A stretch of DNA of 64,000 nucleotides from Colwellia sp. Arc7-635 (GTDB lineage Bacteria; Pseudomonadota; Gammaproteobacteria; Enterobacterales; Alteromonadaceae), in contig NZ_CP034660.1 in the NCBI RefSeq assembly GCF_003971255.1, forward strand, positions 3,658,001 through 3,722,000, read 5' to 3'. A program made the position numbers and the translations under genes. Shown piece after piece: positions 27,631 to 37,397 of this stretch. The first letter of the stretch is position 1; each line of letters starts with the position of its first letter. Under the pieces are notes generated by a model. It was not told the DNA's origin. It saw only the letters and a list, made by a program, of their open reading frames with translations, and ran no database searches.

Positions 27631-29388
27631 GTGCCAAAAATGACTCAAATGACTCAAATAACTCTCCAACAATTAGAATCTTTCCTTTGGGAAACTGCCG
27701 ATATTTTACGTGGCAACATGGATGCATCAGAATTTAAAGATTACATCTTCGGCATGATGTTTTTAAAACGCCTTTCTGACTCGTTTGATGAAGCACAAGA
27801 GGCAGTAGTCGCACATTACATAAGTACGGGCAAAACCGAAGCGCAAGCCAAAGAACTCGCGCAAGATGAAGATGAATACGACAGCACCTTTTATATTCCT
27901 GAAAATGCCCGTTGGAGCGTTTTAAAAGACTTAAAGCATGACATTGGTGCAGAGTTAAATATTGCGATGGAAGCAATTGAAGAGCACAACAGTTCGCTTG
28001 AAGGTGTATTGGTCAGTATTGATTTCAATATCAAAAACAAATTATCAGATGCCAAACTGCGCGATTTACTGTCGCATTTTAATAAACACCGTTTACGCAA
28101 TAGCGACTTTGAACGACCTGATTTACTCGGTACGGCTTACGAATACCTCATTAAAATGTTTGCAGATTCGGCAGGTAAAAAAGGCGGTGAATTCTATACG
28201 CCAGGTGAAGTAGTGCAGTTATTAGTGGCATTACTTAAACCCCATGCAGGTATGCGTATTTACGACCCAACGGCAGGTTCGGGCGGTATGTTAGTACAGA
28301 TGCGAAACTATCTTGAATCGCATGGTGAAAATGCCGCTAACTTATCGCTTGCAGGGCAAGAGATGAACCTGAATACATGGGCAATTTGTAAAATGAATAT
28401 GTTCTTGCATGGCGTATTCAGTGCCGACATTCGCAAAGGTGACACCTTACGTAACCCACAACACACCGAACAGGGTCAGTTAATGACCTTTGACCGTGTT
28501 ATCGCCAACCCTCCATTTAGCTTAAAAAAATGGGGTAAAGAAGAGTGTGATAATGATGGATACGGACGTTTCCCTTACGGCACACCACCCAAAGATGCTG
28601 GCGATTTAGCTTTTGTACAACACATGATTGCTTCAATTAACGATGAAGGCATGTGCGGTATTGTTATGCCTCATGGTGTGTTATTCCGTGGCTCTAGTGA
28701 AAAAGCAGTTCGCCAAGGTCTTCTAGAAGACGATTTATTAGAAGCTGTTGTCGGTTTACCGTCAGGTTTATTCTACGGTACGGGTATTCCAGCTTGTTTA
28801 CTGATTATCAATAAAAACAAAGCCACAGCACGTAAAAATAAAGTTTTATTTATAAATTCAGAATTAGAATTTGAAGAAGGTAAAAACCAAAACAAATTAC
28901 GTAAACAAGACATTGAAAAAATCCTTACTACTTTTGATGATTACCAAGATATTAAGCGTTACGCCAAAGTTGTAGATATCAGCGATATTCAAGAAAATGA
29001 CTTTAACTTGAATATCAGGCGTTATGCAGATACCTCCCCACCACCTGAAATCTTTGATGTTCGCGCCATATTGCATGGCGGTATTCCAGTGCGTGAAGTT
29101 GAAAGTGATTACATGCAAGACGAAATACTGGCAGGGTTCGATGTAAATTTAGTATTTGATAAACGTGATGGAGAGCCATCAGCGGGTCAAGAGTATTTTG
29201 TTTTTAAACCTGAAATAAACACCAAAGATCTTATTCGTAACTTTGCTGGTGATGTAAGTTCTGAAGCTATCAGTCAGCTAGAGCGTTGGTGGGATAAATA
29301 CCAAGTCTCACTCAATCAGCTTGATGACCAAGTATCATCAGCAGAAACTGTGATGAAAGGCTATTTAAAGGAATTGGGCTATGAGTAG
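27631..29388 (+). CDS. hsdM: Type I restriction-modification methyltransferase subunit HsdM
   Basis: This 585-residue N6-adenine methyltransferase has the helical HsdM N-terminal domain ([30 protein letters not shown]) and the methylase motifs: the cofactor site DPTAGSGG (212-219), GEFYTP upstream of it, and the catalytic NPPF (293-296). It methylates the recognition site chosen by HsdS. The start is either GTG at 27631 or ATG at 27640; neither has a strong binding site. hsdS overlaps its end by eight bases, a normal coupling. Confidence 0.95.
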   Translation: MPKMTQMTQITLQQLESFLWETADILRGNMDASEFKDYIFGMMFLKRLSDSFDEAQEAVVAHYISTGKTEAQAKELAQDEDEYDSTFYIPENARWSVLKDLKHDIGAELNIAMEAIEEHNSSLEGVLVSIDFNIKNKLSDAKLRDLLSHFNKHRLRNSDFERPDLLGTAYEYLIKMFADSAGKKGGEFYTPGEVVQLLVALLKPHAGMRIYDPTAGSGGMLVQMRNYLESHGENAANLSLAGQEMNLNTWAICKMNMFLHGVFSADIRKGDTLRNPQHTEQGQLMTFDRVIANPPFSLKKWGKEECDNDGYGRFPYGTPPKDAGDLAFVQHMIASINDEGMCGIVMPHGVLFRGSSEKAVRQGLLEDDLLEAVVGLPSGLFYGTGIPACLLIINKNKATARKNKVLFINSELEFEEGKNQNKLRKQDIEKILTTFDDYQDIKRYAKVVDISDIQENDFNLNIRRYADTSPPPEIFDVRAILHGGIPVREVESDYMQDEILAGFDVNLVFDKRDGEPSAGQEYFVFKPEINTKDLIRNFAGDVSSEAISQLERWWDKYQVSLNQLDDQVSSAETVMKGYLKELGYE

Positions 29389-30571
29389 CTTAGTACCCAA
29401 TGATTGGGACTTCTTGCCATTACAAAATGTTTTCACTCTTACAAGTGGTAAAGCAAAAACGAAGAAAAACTTAACAAGTAAATCGCAAGAAAATCCAGTG
29501 CCTGTCTTTGGGGGGAATGGAATCAATGGTTACTGTTCAGAGGCAATGCTTACAGAGAGTACCGTTGTTATTGGTCGTGTAGGTGAGTATTGCGGTGTGG
29601 TTCATCTATCCCCTGAAATATCTTGGATGACTGATAATGCCTTATATGTAAAAAAGTTAAATGTGGGTTTCGATAAGTCATTTATATTTTACCAATTAAC
29701 TCATGCTTCTCTCGATAAACTTAGAAGCAAAGGTGGTCAACCTTTGATTTCTCAGACACCAATTTATGAATTGTCGTTAGGATTCCCACCATTCCCCGAA
29801 CAACAAAAAATAGCCAAAATCCTCACCTCTGTTGATGAAGTGATTGAAAAAACACAAGCGCAAATCGACAAGTTAAAAGACCTAAAAATAGGCATGATGC
29901 AAGAGTTGTTAACCAACGGCATCGGTCATACTGAATTCAAAGACTCACCCGTTGGTAGAATCCCTGCTGAGTGGGGCATTGTTACTTTGGGTGAGTTAGG
30001 GGCATGGAAAGGGGGAGGAACACCAAGTAAAGCAAATAAAGGGTTTTGGACTGGTAATATTCCTTGGGTATCCCCAAAAGATATGAAAACAGAGTATATA
30101 ACCAAAACTAAAGATGCCATCAGTGAAGAAGCTATCAAAGGCTCTTCAACGAACCTTGTTGATAATGGCTCAATTCTCATTGTAGTTCGAAGTGGGATTT
30201 TACAGCACACATTACCTGTAGCTATTGCTGCAAATGAATTGACAATTAATCAGGATATGAAAGCACTGACTCTTTCAGAAAAATATTACTCGAAGTATAT
30301 TTATCATTACCTGACGGGTAATAATCACAAAGTTTTACGTGCTACCTTAAAAGCTGGTAATACTGTTGAGAGTATAGATTTTGCAGAGTTTTCAAAATAT
30401 AAAATACCATACCCCCCATTAACAGAACAAATAAAAATAGGTGATGCTGTTGAATCTGTTGCTATAAACATACGAAATAAAGAACAGTCTTTAAAAGCTT
30501 ATAAAAACAGCAAAAAAGCTCTTATGCAAGACCTACTCACAGGTAAAGTAAGAGTCAAAGTCGATAGCTAA
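29381..30571 (+). CDS. hsdS: Type I restriction-modification specificity subunit HsdS
   Basis: This 396-residue protein has two target recognition domains, each followed by the conserved helical spacer: [44 protein letters not shown] (about 130-175) and [17 protein letters not shown] (about 345-390). The second half begins [11 protein letters not shown]. It recognises a bipartite DNA site for the HsdM and HsdR subunits. The start overlaps hsdM. Nothing suggests truncation, so the system could be active. Confidence 0.94.
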   Translation: MSSLVPNDWDFLPLQNVFTLTSGKAKTKKNLTSKSQENPVPVFGGNGINGYCSEAMLTESTVVIGRVGEYCGVVHLSPEISWMTDNALYVKKLNVGFDKSFIFYQLTHASLDKLRSKGGQPLISQTPIYELSLGFPPFPEQQKIAKILTSVDEVIEKTQAQIDKLKDLKIGMMQELLTNGIGHTEFKDSPVGRIPAEWGIVTLGELGAWKGGGTPSKANKGFWTGNIPWVSPKDMKTEYITKTKDAISEEAIKGSSTNLVDNGSILIVVRSGILQHTLPVAIAANELTINQDMKALTLSEKYYSKYIYHYLTGNNHKVLRATLKAGNTVESIDFAEFSKYKIPYPPLTEQIKIGDAVESVAINIRNKEQSLKAYKNSKKALMQDLLTGKVRVKVDS

Positions 30572-30590
30572 ATAATCAAGGAAGAACCCA

Positions 30591-31631
30591 TTGAGTAAAA
30601 TACATTATTTTCAGCGTGATTCGCAAAAAGAAAATGTTGTCACCAACAACACATTATTGTTGTTTTCACGATTATATAACGACAGCCCATCACGTTTTGA
30701 AGATTTCATTAATTCGTTACTAACCAATGAAAACAACAGAGTGAATTTAGAAATCGGCTTACGCTTTCGCCAACAAGAAGGTAATAAGTCAGGCTCTAGT
30801 ATTCCAGATGGTTCAATTATTCAAAAAGGCATGAAAGTGCTGGTTGAAACCAAACTCTATGACAATAACGACAGTGACCAATTATTACGTCATCTTGATG
30901 GTTTCGAAAGTGAAGATACACAAGTATTATTACTGGTTAACGCGACTGAAACGATGCAAAAGTTCAACATTAAGGTTCATAAATTAGTTGATGAATTTAA
31001 TGAAACCAACAATAAACGAATCGAATTTTGCTCTGTTACTTTTAAAGAAGTCATTGATGCACTTGATGATGTGTTATTTGAGTATGATGTTGAATTTAAT
31101 GAAATGCTCGATGATTACCGCGAATTTTGTGAAGGACAGGATTTATTGCCTCGTCATAAATTTATGATGCGAGCTATCACCTCAAGCGGCTCTTTTACGC
31201 AGAACATGAAACATAACATTTATTATGATGCTGCTAGTCGTGGTTATGCTGCACACCAATATTTAGGGCTTTATAAAGATAAGTCGGTTAAAGCTGTAGG
31301 TCGAATGAAAAAAGTAGTGTTGGCTAATGCTGATATGAAAACGAGGGAGTTCACCAAAATTGAAAGTAAGCAAGGTGAATTACCAACAGAGGAAGAAAAG
31401 CAACACATCCTCATGATTATGGATGAAGCATTTATAGAAAATGGCTGGAATGTATTTAATAACCACCAGTTTTTTATTGTTGACGAGTTTATACCAACAG
31501 ACTTCAAAAAAATCACTAAATACCCAATACAACGGACTAAATTCTTCGATTTAGGCACTGAACTAGGTTTAGATGAATTACCTAACTGCATTGAAATTGC
31601 AGCACTTTTAAAAGAAAAAACATGGGAGTAA
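30591..31631 (+). CDS. PD-(D/E)XK nuclease-like protein inside the type I RM operon
   Basis: This 346-residue protein has a nuclease-like core near its N-terminus: an aspartate in SIPDGSI (Asp73), then VLVETKLYD with the E-x-K pair (Glu86, Lys88). This spacing is that of PD-(D/E)XK endonucleases. The rest is unfamiliar, with a conserved-looking C-terminal part (NNHQFFIVDEFIPTDFKKI). The start is a TTG at 30591 with AAGGAAGA nearby. It lies between hsdS and an unknown gene, on the same strand and with short gaps, so it is part of the operon. Its role, such as an accessory nuclease or a separate antiphage protein, is unknown. Confidence 0.7.
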   Translation: MSKIHYFQRDSQKENVVTNNTLLLFSRLYNDSPSRFEDFINSLLTNENNRVNLEIGLRFRQQEGNKSGSSIPDGSIIQKGMKVLVETKLYDNNDSDQLLRHLDGFESEDTQVLLLVNATETMQKFNIKVHKLVDEFNETNNKRIEFCSVTFKEVIDALDDVLFEYDVEFNEMLDDYREFCEGQDLLPRHKFMMRAITSSGSFTQNMKHNIYYDAASRGYAAHQYLGLYKDKSVKAVGRMKKVVLANADMKTREFTKIESKQGELPTEEEKQHILMIMDEAFIENGWNVFNNHQFFIVDEFIPTDFKKITKYPIQRTKFFDLGTELGLDELPNCIEIAALLKEKTWE

Positions 31632-31638
31632 AAAGCAC

Positions 31639-32967
31639 ATGGATGCTGCTAAAGATAAACAAACTGCCATTTTAGAGCAAAATGATGCCATATTAGATAA
31701 GTTCCATGAGGAGTTAAAAGATAGTGCAGATGGGCTGAATAAGGTGAAAATTGAAGATTTTAAATCTCCGTCTTTTTACCTGCCGCCAATCAGTAAAGTG
31801 TTTGCACTTTTAGGCTTTATTACTAATCAAAAGCAATTGATAGATTTGTTTGAAACTACCTACGAAACACCACTAAATATATCGCGTACCAATAAATATG
31901 CCTTCTTTAAGCAAGGGGTGGGTTTAAGAACCGTTAGCAAAATAGTTAACTGGCTTAAAATTATCCCATTTCCTTTTGAGCAATTAACTACTAAAAAGAT
32001 GATGGCTAAAACTATACGTAGTAATAGAGCAGGTTCTAACGCTGGCGCTTGGCTTTCAGGGGTAAGTGGTATTCAAACTATTTTTAAACGTTTCGGCAAA
32101 ACTAAACATGAATTCACTCTTTTGTTTGATTTTATTGAGCAACGCTGTAATACCGAGGTTGATTTATTCTTACGTATTAAAGAAGAGGTTAAGGCAGGCA
32201 AGTTAGCACCTGATGATATTGCTGCAGCATGGAAAGCTCAAGATCCTCTATGGAAAAACAACCTATACATTCCCTTGGGTGTTATTGAAAATTTTGCTGA
32301 GTTATTGTTATTACATAACCAAGGAAAGAAATTAAATGAGCAGCAAACCTTATCCACCATAGAAAGCTACGTTTATCTATATTTTGATTTTTTTCTAGAA
32401 GCTATTACTCATTATGAAGTTGGCTGTCGCATATGTTATGGCAAGAACAAAGACAAAATAGAAAATGATCTCGGCATGATAACTAAGGCGATATATGCCT
32501 ATTCTACACAAGAAAATATTAAAACCTGTTTCGCTGGCCTATTGAAAGAGTTTAAGGATGTTTTATCTGAAACTATTGAAGAAACAAGCTATAGAAAGTT
32601 AGCAACTTTTATTGAAATTGAAGAAAGTGAATCAAGTATTTCAGGTGAATCAATTGAAGATAAACAGTATAACCAACTTAAAGATTGGCGAAACGGTGTA
32701 AACCTACCCAGTAGTAAAAAGTTAACGGCATTTCTGCAAAAATTAGATGAATACGCCAAGACCTCTAGTGGCTTTGTCACCTTTGATATGTGCAGAATAG
32801 CAATGGGTGTTGATAAATTGGTTAATGAATTTTTAGATAAAACCAAAAGTGAAAACTGTAACCAAGCAGATGTAGAAATCATTATTAAGAAGGTATTAGC
32901 AAATATCCCCAATTATTATAAAACCAATTTAAAAACAGAGTTTGAAAAGAGAAAGCCAGCAACATAG
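31639..32967 (+). CDS. Unrecognised protein inside the type I RM operon
   Basis: This 442-residue protein has no motif I can name. It is soluble, helical and charged, with a conspicuous block WLSGVSGIQTIFKRFGKTKHEFTLLFDFIEQR (about residues 133-165) and a Trp-rich patch AAAWKAQDPLWKNN. The ATG follows the previous stop codon by seven bases, so the two are co-translated. Position between the nuclease-like gene and hsdR suggests one functional unit. It could be an accessory sensor or effector, but the sequence does not prove it. Confidence 0.7.
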   Translation: MDAAKDKQTAILEQNDAILDKFHEELKDSADGLNKVKIEDFKSPSFYLPPISKVFALLGFITNQKQLIDLFETTYETPLNISRTNKYAFFKQGVGLRTVSKIVNWLKIIPFPFEQLTTKKMMAKTIRSNRAGSNAGAWLSGVSGIQTIFKRFGKTKHEFTLLFDFIEQRCNTEVDLFLRIKEEVKAGKLAPDDIAAAWKAQDPLWKNNLYIPLGVIENFAELLLLHNQGKKLNEQQTLSTIESYVYLYFDFFLEAITHYEVGCRICYGKNKDKIENDLGMITKAIYAYSTQENIKTCFAGLLKEFKDVLSETIEETSYRKLATFIEIEESESSISGESIEDKQYNQLKDWRNGVNLPSSKKLTAFLQKLDEYAKTSSGFVTFDMCRIAMGVDKLVNEFLDKTKSENCNQADVEIIIKKVLANIPNYYKTNLKTEFEKRKPAT

Positions 32968-33009
32968 CTTTATATTGCTGGCTCTCTAGCTTGATGGGGG
33001 AAAGACTTG

Positions 33010-33132
33010 TTAGTCGTTATCTAATTGTTCTTGCCAATCATCAGGGCGATCATCTTCGCCACGGCTTTGCCAGTAAGCATCATTTTCAGGGTTTAGTTGG
33101 TCTGCGCGATTGTCGGTATCATGTTGTGACAT
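33010..33132 (-). CDS. Tiny acidic protein (40 aa) encoded against the RM operon
   Basis: The reading frame encodes a 40-residue acidic protein (MSQHDTDNRADQLNPENDAYWQSRGEDDRPDD and onward). GGAG lies about ten bases before the ATG, inside the end of the upstream small gene. It follows that gene by two bases on the same strand, so the two form a mini-operon opposite to hsdR and the other RM genes. The central NPxNDAYWQSRG phrase looks like a conserved hypothetical family seen in marine gammaproteobacteria, from memory. Function unknown. Confidence 0.65.
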   Translation of the reverse strand: MSQHDTDNRADQLNPENDAYWQSRGEDDRPDDWQEQLDND

Positions 33133-33134
33133 AA

Positions 33135-33287
33135 TTATATTACTCCATTATTTTTATTTTTTGCCGCTGCACTTAATGCTTTAGCTGCAAAACTGCCTTT
33201 GGCTATCTTCCCGTCATTCGCTTTAGCTGTTTGACTTTGAATTCTGCGGGCTGCGTCAGTTGTCATAGGGGTTTTCTTGGCACTCAT
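33135..33287 (-). CDS. Small SMP/LEA-like protein (50 aa) encoded against the RM operon
   Basis: This 50-residue protein starts MSAKKTPMTTDAARRIQSQT and contains KGSFAAKALSAAAKN, a pattern resembling the bacterial version of the plant seed-maturation protein (SMP) repeat. A strong AAGGAGTG lies seven bases upstream of the ATG at 33287. It forms a two-gene unit with the 40-residue gene just downstream and is divergent from hsdR. Its role is unknown; small SMP-like proteins are thought to protect or regulate under stress, but nothing here tests that. Confidence 0.65.
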   Translation of the reverse strand: MSAKKTPMTTDAARRIQSQTAKANDGKIAKGSFAAKALSAAAKNKNNGVI

Positions 33288-33517
33288 AGGTACACTCCTT
33301 ATAAAAAATAGTTAATGATTAGCAGAAGCCTCTGCTAACGAAGTGGATTATGCATGGGTTGATTATTGCTGTGATGGGGGGGAAGTTGTTCAAAACAAAT
33401 ATTGTTGACTTAAACGGCTATTAATTTTGGTAAGTATCTATAATATAGAGCAATACTGAAAGAAGTGTTGATAGCGTTTAAAAGCATTACGCAGTGAATT
33501 ATTAGTTTAGGAAGAAT

Positions 33518-36500
33518 ATGAATCAGGATGAGTTAAATAAGGTAGAGCTACCAGCAATTGAACAACTTAAGCAATTAGGTTGGACATATATTCACGGAGC
33601 GGAGCTAACGCCAGAAGCTGGTGCTAGAGCTTATTTACGTGATGTAGTTCTTGTTGAGCAGTTAAATGCGGCAATCAAGCGCATAAACCCGTGGATCACG
33701 GATGAAAACCTCAAGAAAGTTTCTCGTGAAATAACGCATCCCAATTTTGCTGGTTTAATGGAATACAACCACGCGATTTATCAAACCTTAGTTAATTATC
33801 AATCAGTCGAACAAGACTTAGGTAAAGGTCGCAAAGGTCAAACCGTTAAAATCATTGATTTTGATAACTTAGAAAATAATGAATTTATTTGCACCAATCA
33901 GTTTAAGGTTGAAGGGGCTAATCAAAAAATAATCCCTGATATTGTTTGCTTTGTTAATGGTTTACCGTTGGCTATTATTGAATGTAAATCGCCTTATATC
34001 ACCAGCCCAATGTCAGAAGGCATTAATCAATTAAGACGTTATGCTAATTTACGTCATCCGCACGATGACGAGGGTGCAGAAAAGCTGTTTTGGTACAACC
34101 AACTGATGGTTTCTAGTTGCCGTGACCAAGCAAAGGTAGGCACTATCAGTTCAAGCTCTCAACATTATGGTGATTGGAAAGATGCTTATCCATTTGCTGA
34201 TGATGAGCTTGACGGAGAAAACACGACCGCACAACAACGTTTACTCGCTGGCATGTTCAACAAACAAGGTTTTTTAGATTTATTACAAAACTTTGTGCTT
34301 TATGAAACGGTAGATGGCAGATTAATTAAAAAAGTTGCCCGTTATCAGCAATTCAGAGCGGTGAATAAAGTAATTGAACGCTTAAAAACAGGTAAAACCC
34401 GTAAAGATAAATCAGGTGTTATTTGGCATACCCAAGGTTCAGGTAAATCGTTAACAATGGTTATGTTAGCGGTTAAAATGCGAAGAGACCCTATCCTTCA
34501 GCAATACAAGCTTGTTTTTATTACTGACCGTACTCAGCTTGATGAGCAACTGTCTGCAACCTTTCGTGACGCTCAAGGTGAAACCGTTTATAACGCCTCA
34601 TCGGTAGCAAAGCTAAGAGAGTTACTAAAAAAAGACTCGTCTGATTTAGTAACCGCAATGGTGCAAAAATTCCAAGAAGCTGAAAAAGAAGCAGCAGGCG
34701 GTGACTTATCTAAAGCCTTTACCGATTTAAACACTAGCGAAAAAATAATTGTATTAGCCGATGAAGCCCACCGTACACAATTCGGTGGTTTGGCGATGGT
34801 AATTAATGCCGCCTTACCTAATGCGCCTAAAATTGGATTTACGGGTACACCACTGCTGAAAACTCAAAAAATGGGACAAGCGTTTGGTGGTTATATCGAC
34901 CAATACAAAATTAATGAAGCAGTAGACGATGGTGCTACGGTTCGACTTTTATATGAAGGTAGAGAAGTTATTACCGAAGTTTCAAGTGTATCGCTCGATT
35001 CACTATTTGAAGAATACTTCTCTGATTACACTAAAGAAGAACAACGAGAAATAAAAAGAAAATATGGTGTTGAACGTGCGGTACGTGAAGCTCCTGCTCG
35101 AATTCGTTGGGTGTGTATTGATTTATTAAAGCATTACCGTGAGCATATTCAACCTGACGGTTTTAAAGCCATGATAGTAACAGGTAGCCGCCATGCTGCT
35201 GCTCTTTATAAAAAAACCTTAGATGAATTAGGTGCGCCACCATCAGAAGTGATAATTTCAGGCGATCACAATGATGAAGCTTATTTAGCGCAACACACCG
35301 ATAAAGTTAAACAGAAAAAAGCGATTGATGATTTTCCTAAACCCTTAAGCGAAAACCCAACAGCTTTTTTAATTGTAAAAGATATGCTGTTAACAGGGTT
35401 CGATTGTCCTATTGCACAAGTTATGTATATTGACCGTAAACTGCAAGACCACACGCTTATGCAAGCTATAGCGCGAGTTAACCGAACATACAAAGGAAAG
35501 ACCTGCGGTTTTGTTGTCGATTATTACGGATTATCTCAACACTTAACGGATGCCTTTGAACTATTCACTAGTGACGATGTTGATGGCACTATAGCCTCAT
35601 TAAAAGATGAAATCCCCAAACTAAAAGCAACTCATACCGTTGCCATGAGCTTTTTCAAAAACGTGACTGACGATGGTACTAAAAACGGCAAACCAAGTAC
35701 CGATGTTGACGATTATGTGCTGGCATTAAAAGACGAAGACACAAGATCGCAGTTTGAAATGGCTTTTAAACGCTTTGCCAAACAGATGAACGTAATTTTA
35801 CCCGATAAAGCAGCATCACCCTTTATAAAAGACCTAACCTTCTTAGGTAAGGTACTTAACGCTGCTAGAGTACGATATCGTGAAGAAGGTTTGGACTTAT
35901 CTGGAGTTGGTGAAAAAGTTAGAAAATTAGTTGATGAACATATTATTAGTACAGGTGTAGATCCTAAAATACCCCCTGTAGATTTGTTGGCGGCAAACTT
36001 TAAAGAAAAGCTTAAAGAAGTTACATCTACAGAGTCAAAAGCCTCTGAAGTTGAAAGCGCGATTAAGCACCATATTACTGTTAATCTTGAAGAAGACCCT
36101 GAATACTACAAGTCATTAAGCTTAAGGCTTAGAGATATTATCGTTAAAAACGCAGGGAATTGGGAACGTCAATTAGAATTATTGCTTGATATGGTTGATA
36201 ACATTGACGTTGAACATAAAAAAGCGGCTCAAGATGTTGGTTTATCTGAAACTGAATATGCTTTTTATAATATTCTAACTGCGGAAGTTTCTAATGTAGC
36301 TGAAAATAACGGAGGTTATATTGTTGATGATTCAGTGATGGATGAAGTGAAAATAACGACACAAAAACTGGTTAACAAATTTGATGAAGCGACTGAAATT
36401 GTCGACTTCTTCAATAAACAAGATGAAGTAAAACGCATGAAGAAAGAAATTAAACGCGCCATTATTGATCAATCATTCGGTGAGTCTAGCTTGGTGAAAG

Positions 36501-36553
36501 TAGTACAAGAGCGTTTTATGGAACTTGGCAAAACTAAATTTAACAAACGTTAG
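33518..36553 (+). CDS. hsdR: Type I restriction enzyme motor subunit HsdR
   Basis: This 1011-residue protein has the N-terminal nuclease domain with IIPDIV (Asp141) and AIIECKSP (Glu155, Lys157). A superfamily 2 helicase follows, with Walker A GSGKS (307-311), DEAH (415-418) and GFTGTPL. The later motif QAIARVNR is also present (about 650). It translocates and cuts DNA lacking the HsdM methyl mark. Its length fits the EcoR124-type group. It has its own ribosome site and follows the divergent small-gene pair, so it may have a separate promoter from hsdM-hsdS. Confidence 0.96.
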   Translation: MNQDELNKVELPAIEQLKQLGWTYIHGAELTPEAGARAYLRDVVLVEQLNAAIKRINPWITDENLKKVSREITHPNFAGLMEYNHAIYQTLVNYQSVEQDLGKGRKGQTVKIIDFDNLENNEFICTNQFKVEGANQKIIPDIVCFVNGLPLAIIECKSPYITSPMSEGINQLRRYANLRHPHDDEGAEKLFWYNQLMVSSCRDQAKVGTISSSSQHYGDWKDAYPFADDELDGENTTAQQRLLAGMFNKQGFLDLLQNFVLYETVDGRLIKKVARYQQFRAVNKVIERLKTGKTRKDKSGVIWHTQGSGKSLTMVMLAVKMRRDPILQQYKLVFITDRTQLDEQLSATFRDAQGETVYNASSVAKLRELLKKDSSDLVTAMVQKFQEAEKEAAGGDLSKAFTDLNTSEKIIVLADEAHRTQFGGLAMVINAALPNAPKIGFTGTPLLKTQKMGQAFGGYIDQYKINEAVDDGATVRLLYEGREVITEVSSVSLDSLFEEYFSDYTKEEQREIKRKYGVERAVREAPARIRWVCIDLLKHYREHIQPDGFKAMIVTGSRHAAALYKKTLDELGAPPSEVIISGDHNDEAYLAQHTDKVKQKKAIDDFPKPLSENPTAFLIVKDMLLTGFDCPIAQVMYIDRKLQDHTLMQAIARVNRTYKGKTCGFVVDYYGLSQHLTDAFELFTSDDVDGTIASLKDEIPKLKATHTVAMSFFKNVTDDGTKNGKPSTDVDDYVLALKDEDTRSQFEMAFKRFAKQMNVILPDKAASPFIKDLTFLGKVLNAARVRYREEGLDLSGVGEKVRKLVDEHIISTGVDPKIPPVDLLAANFKEKLKEVTSTESKASEVESAIKHHITVNLEEDPEYYKSLSLRLRDIIVKNAGNWERQLELLLDMVDNIDVEHKKAAQDVGLSETEYAFYNILTAEVSNVAENNGGYIVDDSVMDEVKITTQKLVNKFDEATEIVDFFNKQDEVKRMKKEIKRAIIDQSFGESSLVKVVQERFMELGKTKFNKR

Positions 36554-36587
36554 TTTAGAAATATAAATTTATATAAGGAAATTAAAT

Positions 36588-37391
36588 ATGTCAGCAGTGA
36601 TTAAAGTAAGTAAAAGTGCATTATTTGAAATGGTAATGGCAGCGTTTGAAGCTTATGCGATAAAGCATGATGGTAAAGATATTGTTGCTATTGAAACCCA
36701 TGCACAGCTTTGGGGAAAAATTAATAAAGCCCACCCATTTAAATGCTCTATTGAACATGTTTCTGTAGATACTTCAGCTACTCAAGGGCGAGGTAGTGTT
36801 GCCCCTAATCCATTAACTTTGGAAATCAAAAAAGATATCGCCAGTGTTTTTGGTGAGGGATATGAGCATATAGGCTCTTTTCATAGTCACCCATACCTAA
36901 AATATCTTGAAGTAGATAATGCAAACGACATTAGGAAAAATAAGTATTATAACTTTAGCGAAGGCGACCATGAGTGTGAATTTGGTAATCTTGCTATTAA
37001 TGTTACTAACAAAAGTTATTCAGTAGCTCTTGTTATGACTATCCATGCAACGGAAAAAGCTGATGATAGAAAAGATGGAATAATTGATACCAATTTATTT
37101 GAGTTTTCGTTGGGCAATGTGAAGCTTTGGCTTAAAGCACAAGTTTTTGAACATATGGTTACTAGTGACCTGTCAGAATATAAATCGGATTTTGAGATGT
37201 ATGGCTTAGATTATAATGAACACTCAGAGAATGAACTTACACTGCCAATTCCGATTGATACAAGTTTGGAGTGTGATTTTTTAACTCACCATGATTTTTA
37301 TTTAAAAGAGTTTGGCCGATTAGATATAGACGATGAAGATGCGGAATATAAAAATAAAATAAAAGCAGAAAAGAGATGGTTTGCATCATGA
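36588..37391 (+). CDS. JAB/JAMM-like protein in the RM operon
   Basis: This 267-residue protein has a JAMM-like metal site: Glu36 (VAIETHAQ), the HSHP motif at His99-His101 (GSFHSHPYLKY) and an acidic S-E-G-D (124-127) further on. JAB domains are metalloproteases that often cleave isopeptide bonds, and some act in prokaryotic defence. Spacing between HxH and S-x-x-D is longer than usual, so activity is not certain. The gene begins 34 bases after hsdR with AAGGAAA upstream, and the next gene is a second metallopeptidase. No E1 or E2-like gene is present, so a ubiquitin-like substrate is not evident. Confidence 0.65.
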   Translation: MSAVIKVSKSALFEMVMAAFEAYAIKHDGKDIVAIETHAQLWGKINKAHPFKCSIEHVSVDTSATQGRGSVAPNPLTLEIKKDIASVFGEGYEHIGSFHSHPYLKYLEVDNANDIRKNKYYNFSEGDHECEFGNLAINVTNKSYSVALVMTIHATEKADDRKDGIIDTNLFEFSLGNVKLWLKAQVFEHMVTSDLSEYKSDFEMYGLDYNEHSENELTLPIPIDTSLECDFLTHHDFYLKEFGRLDIDDEDAEYKNKIKAEKRWFAS

Positions 37392-37397
37392 TTTCTA

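Noticed and set aside
36588-37391. CBASS or Bil-type ubiquitin-like conjugation system because of the JAB-like protein
   Set aside because: No cyclase, E1, E2 or ubiquitin-like gene is found beside it. The neighbours are hsdR and a YgjP peptidase.
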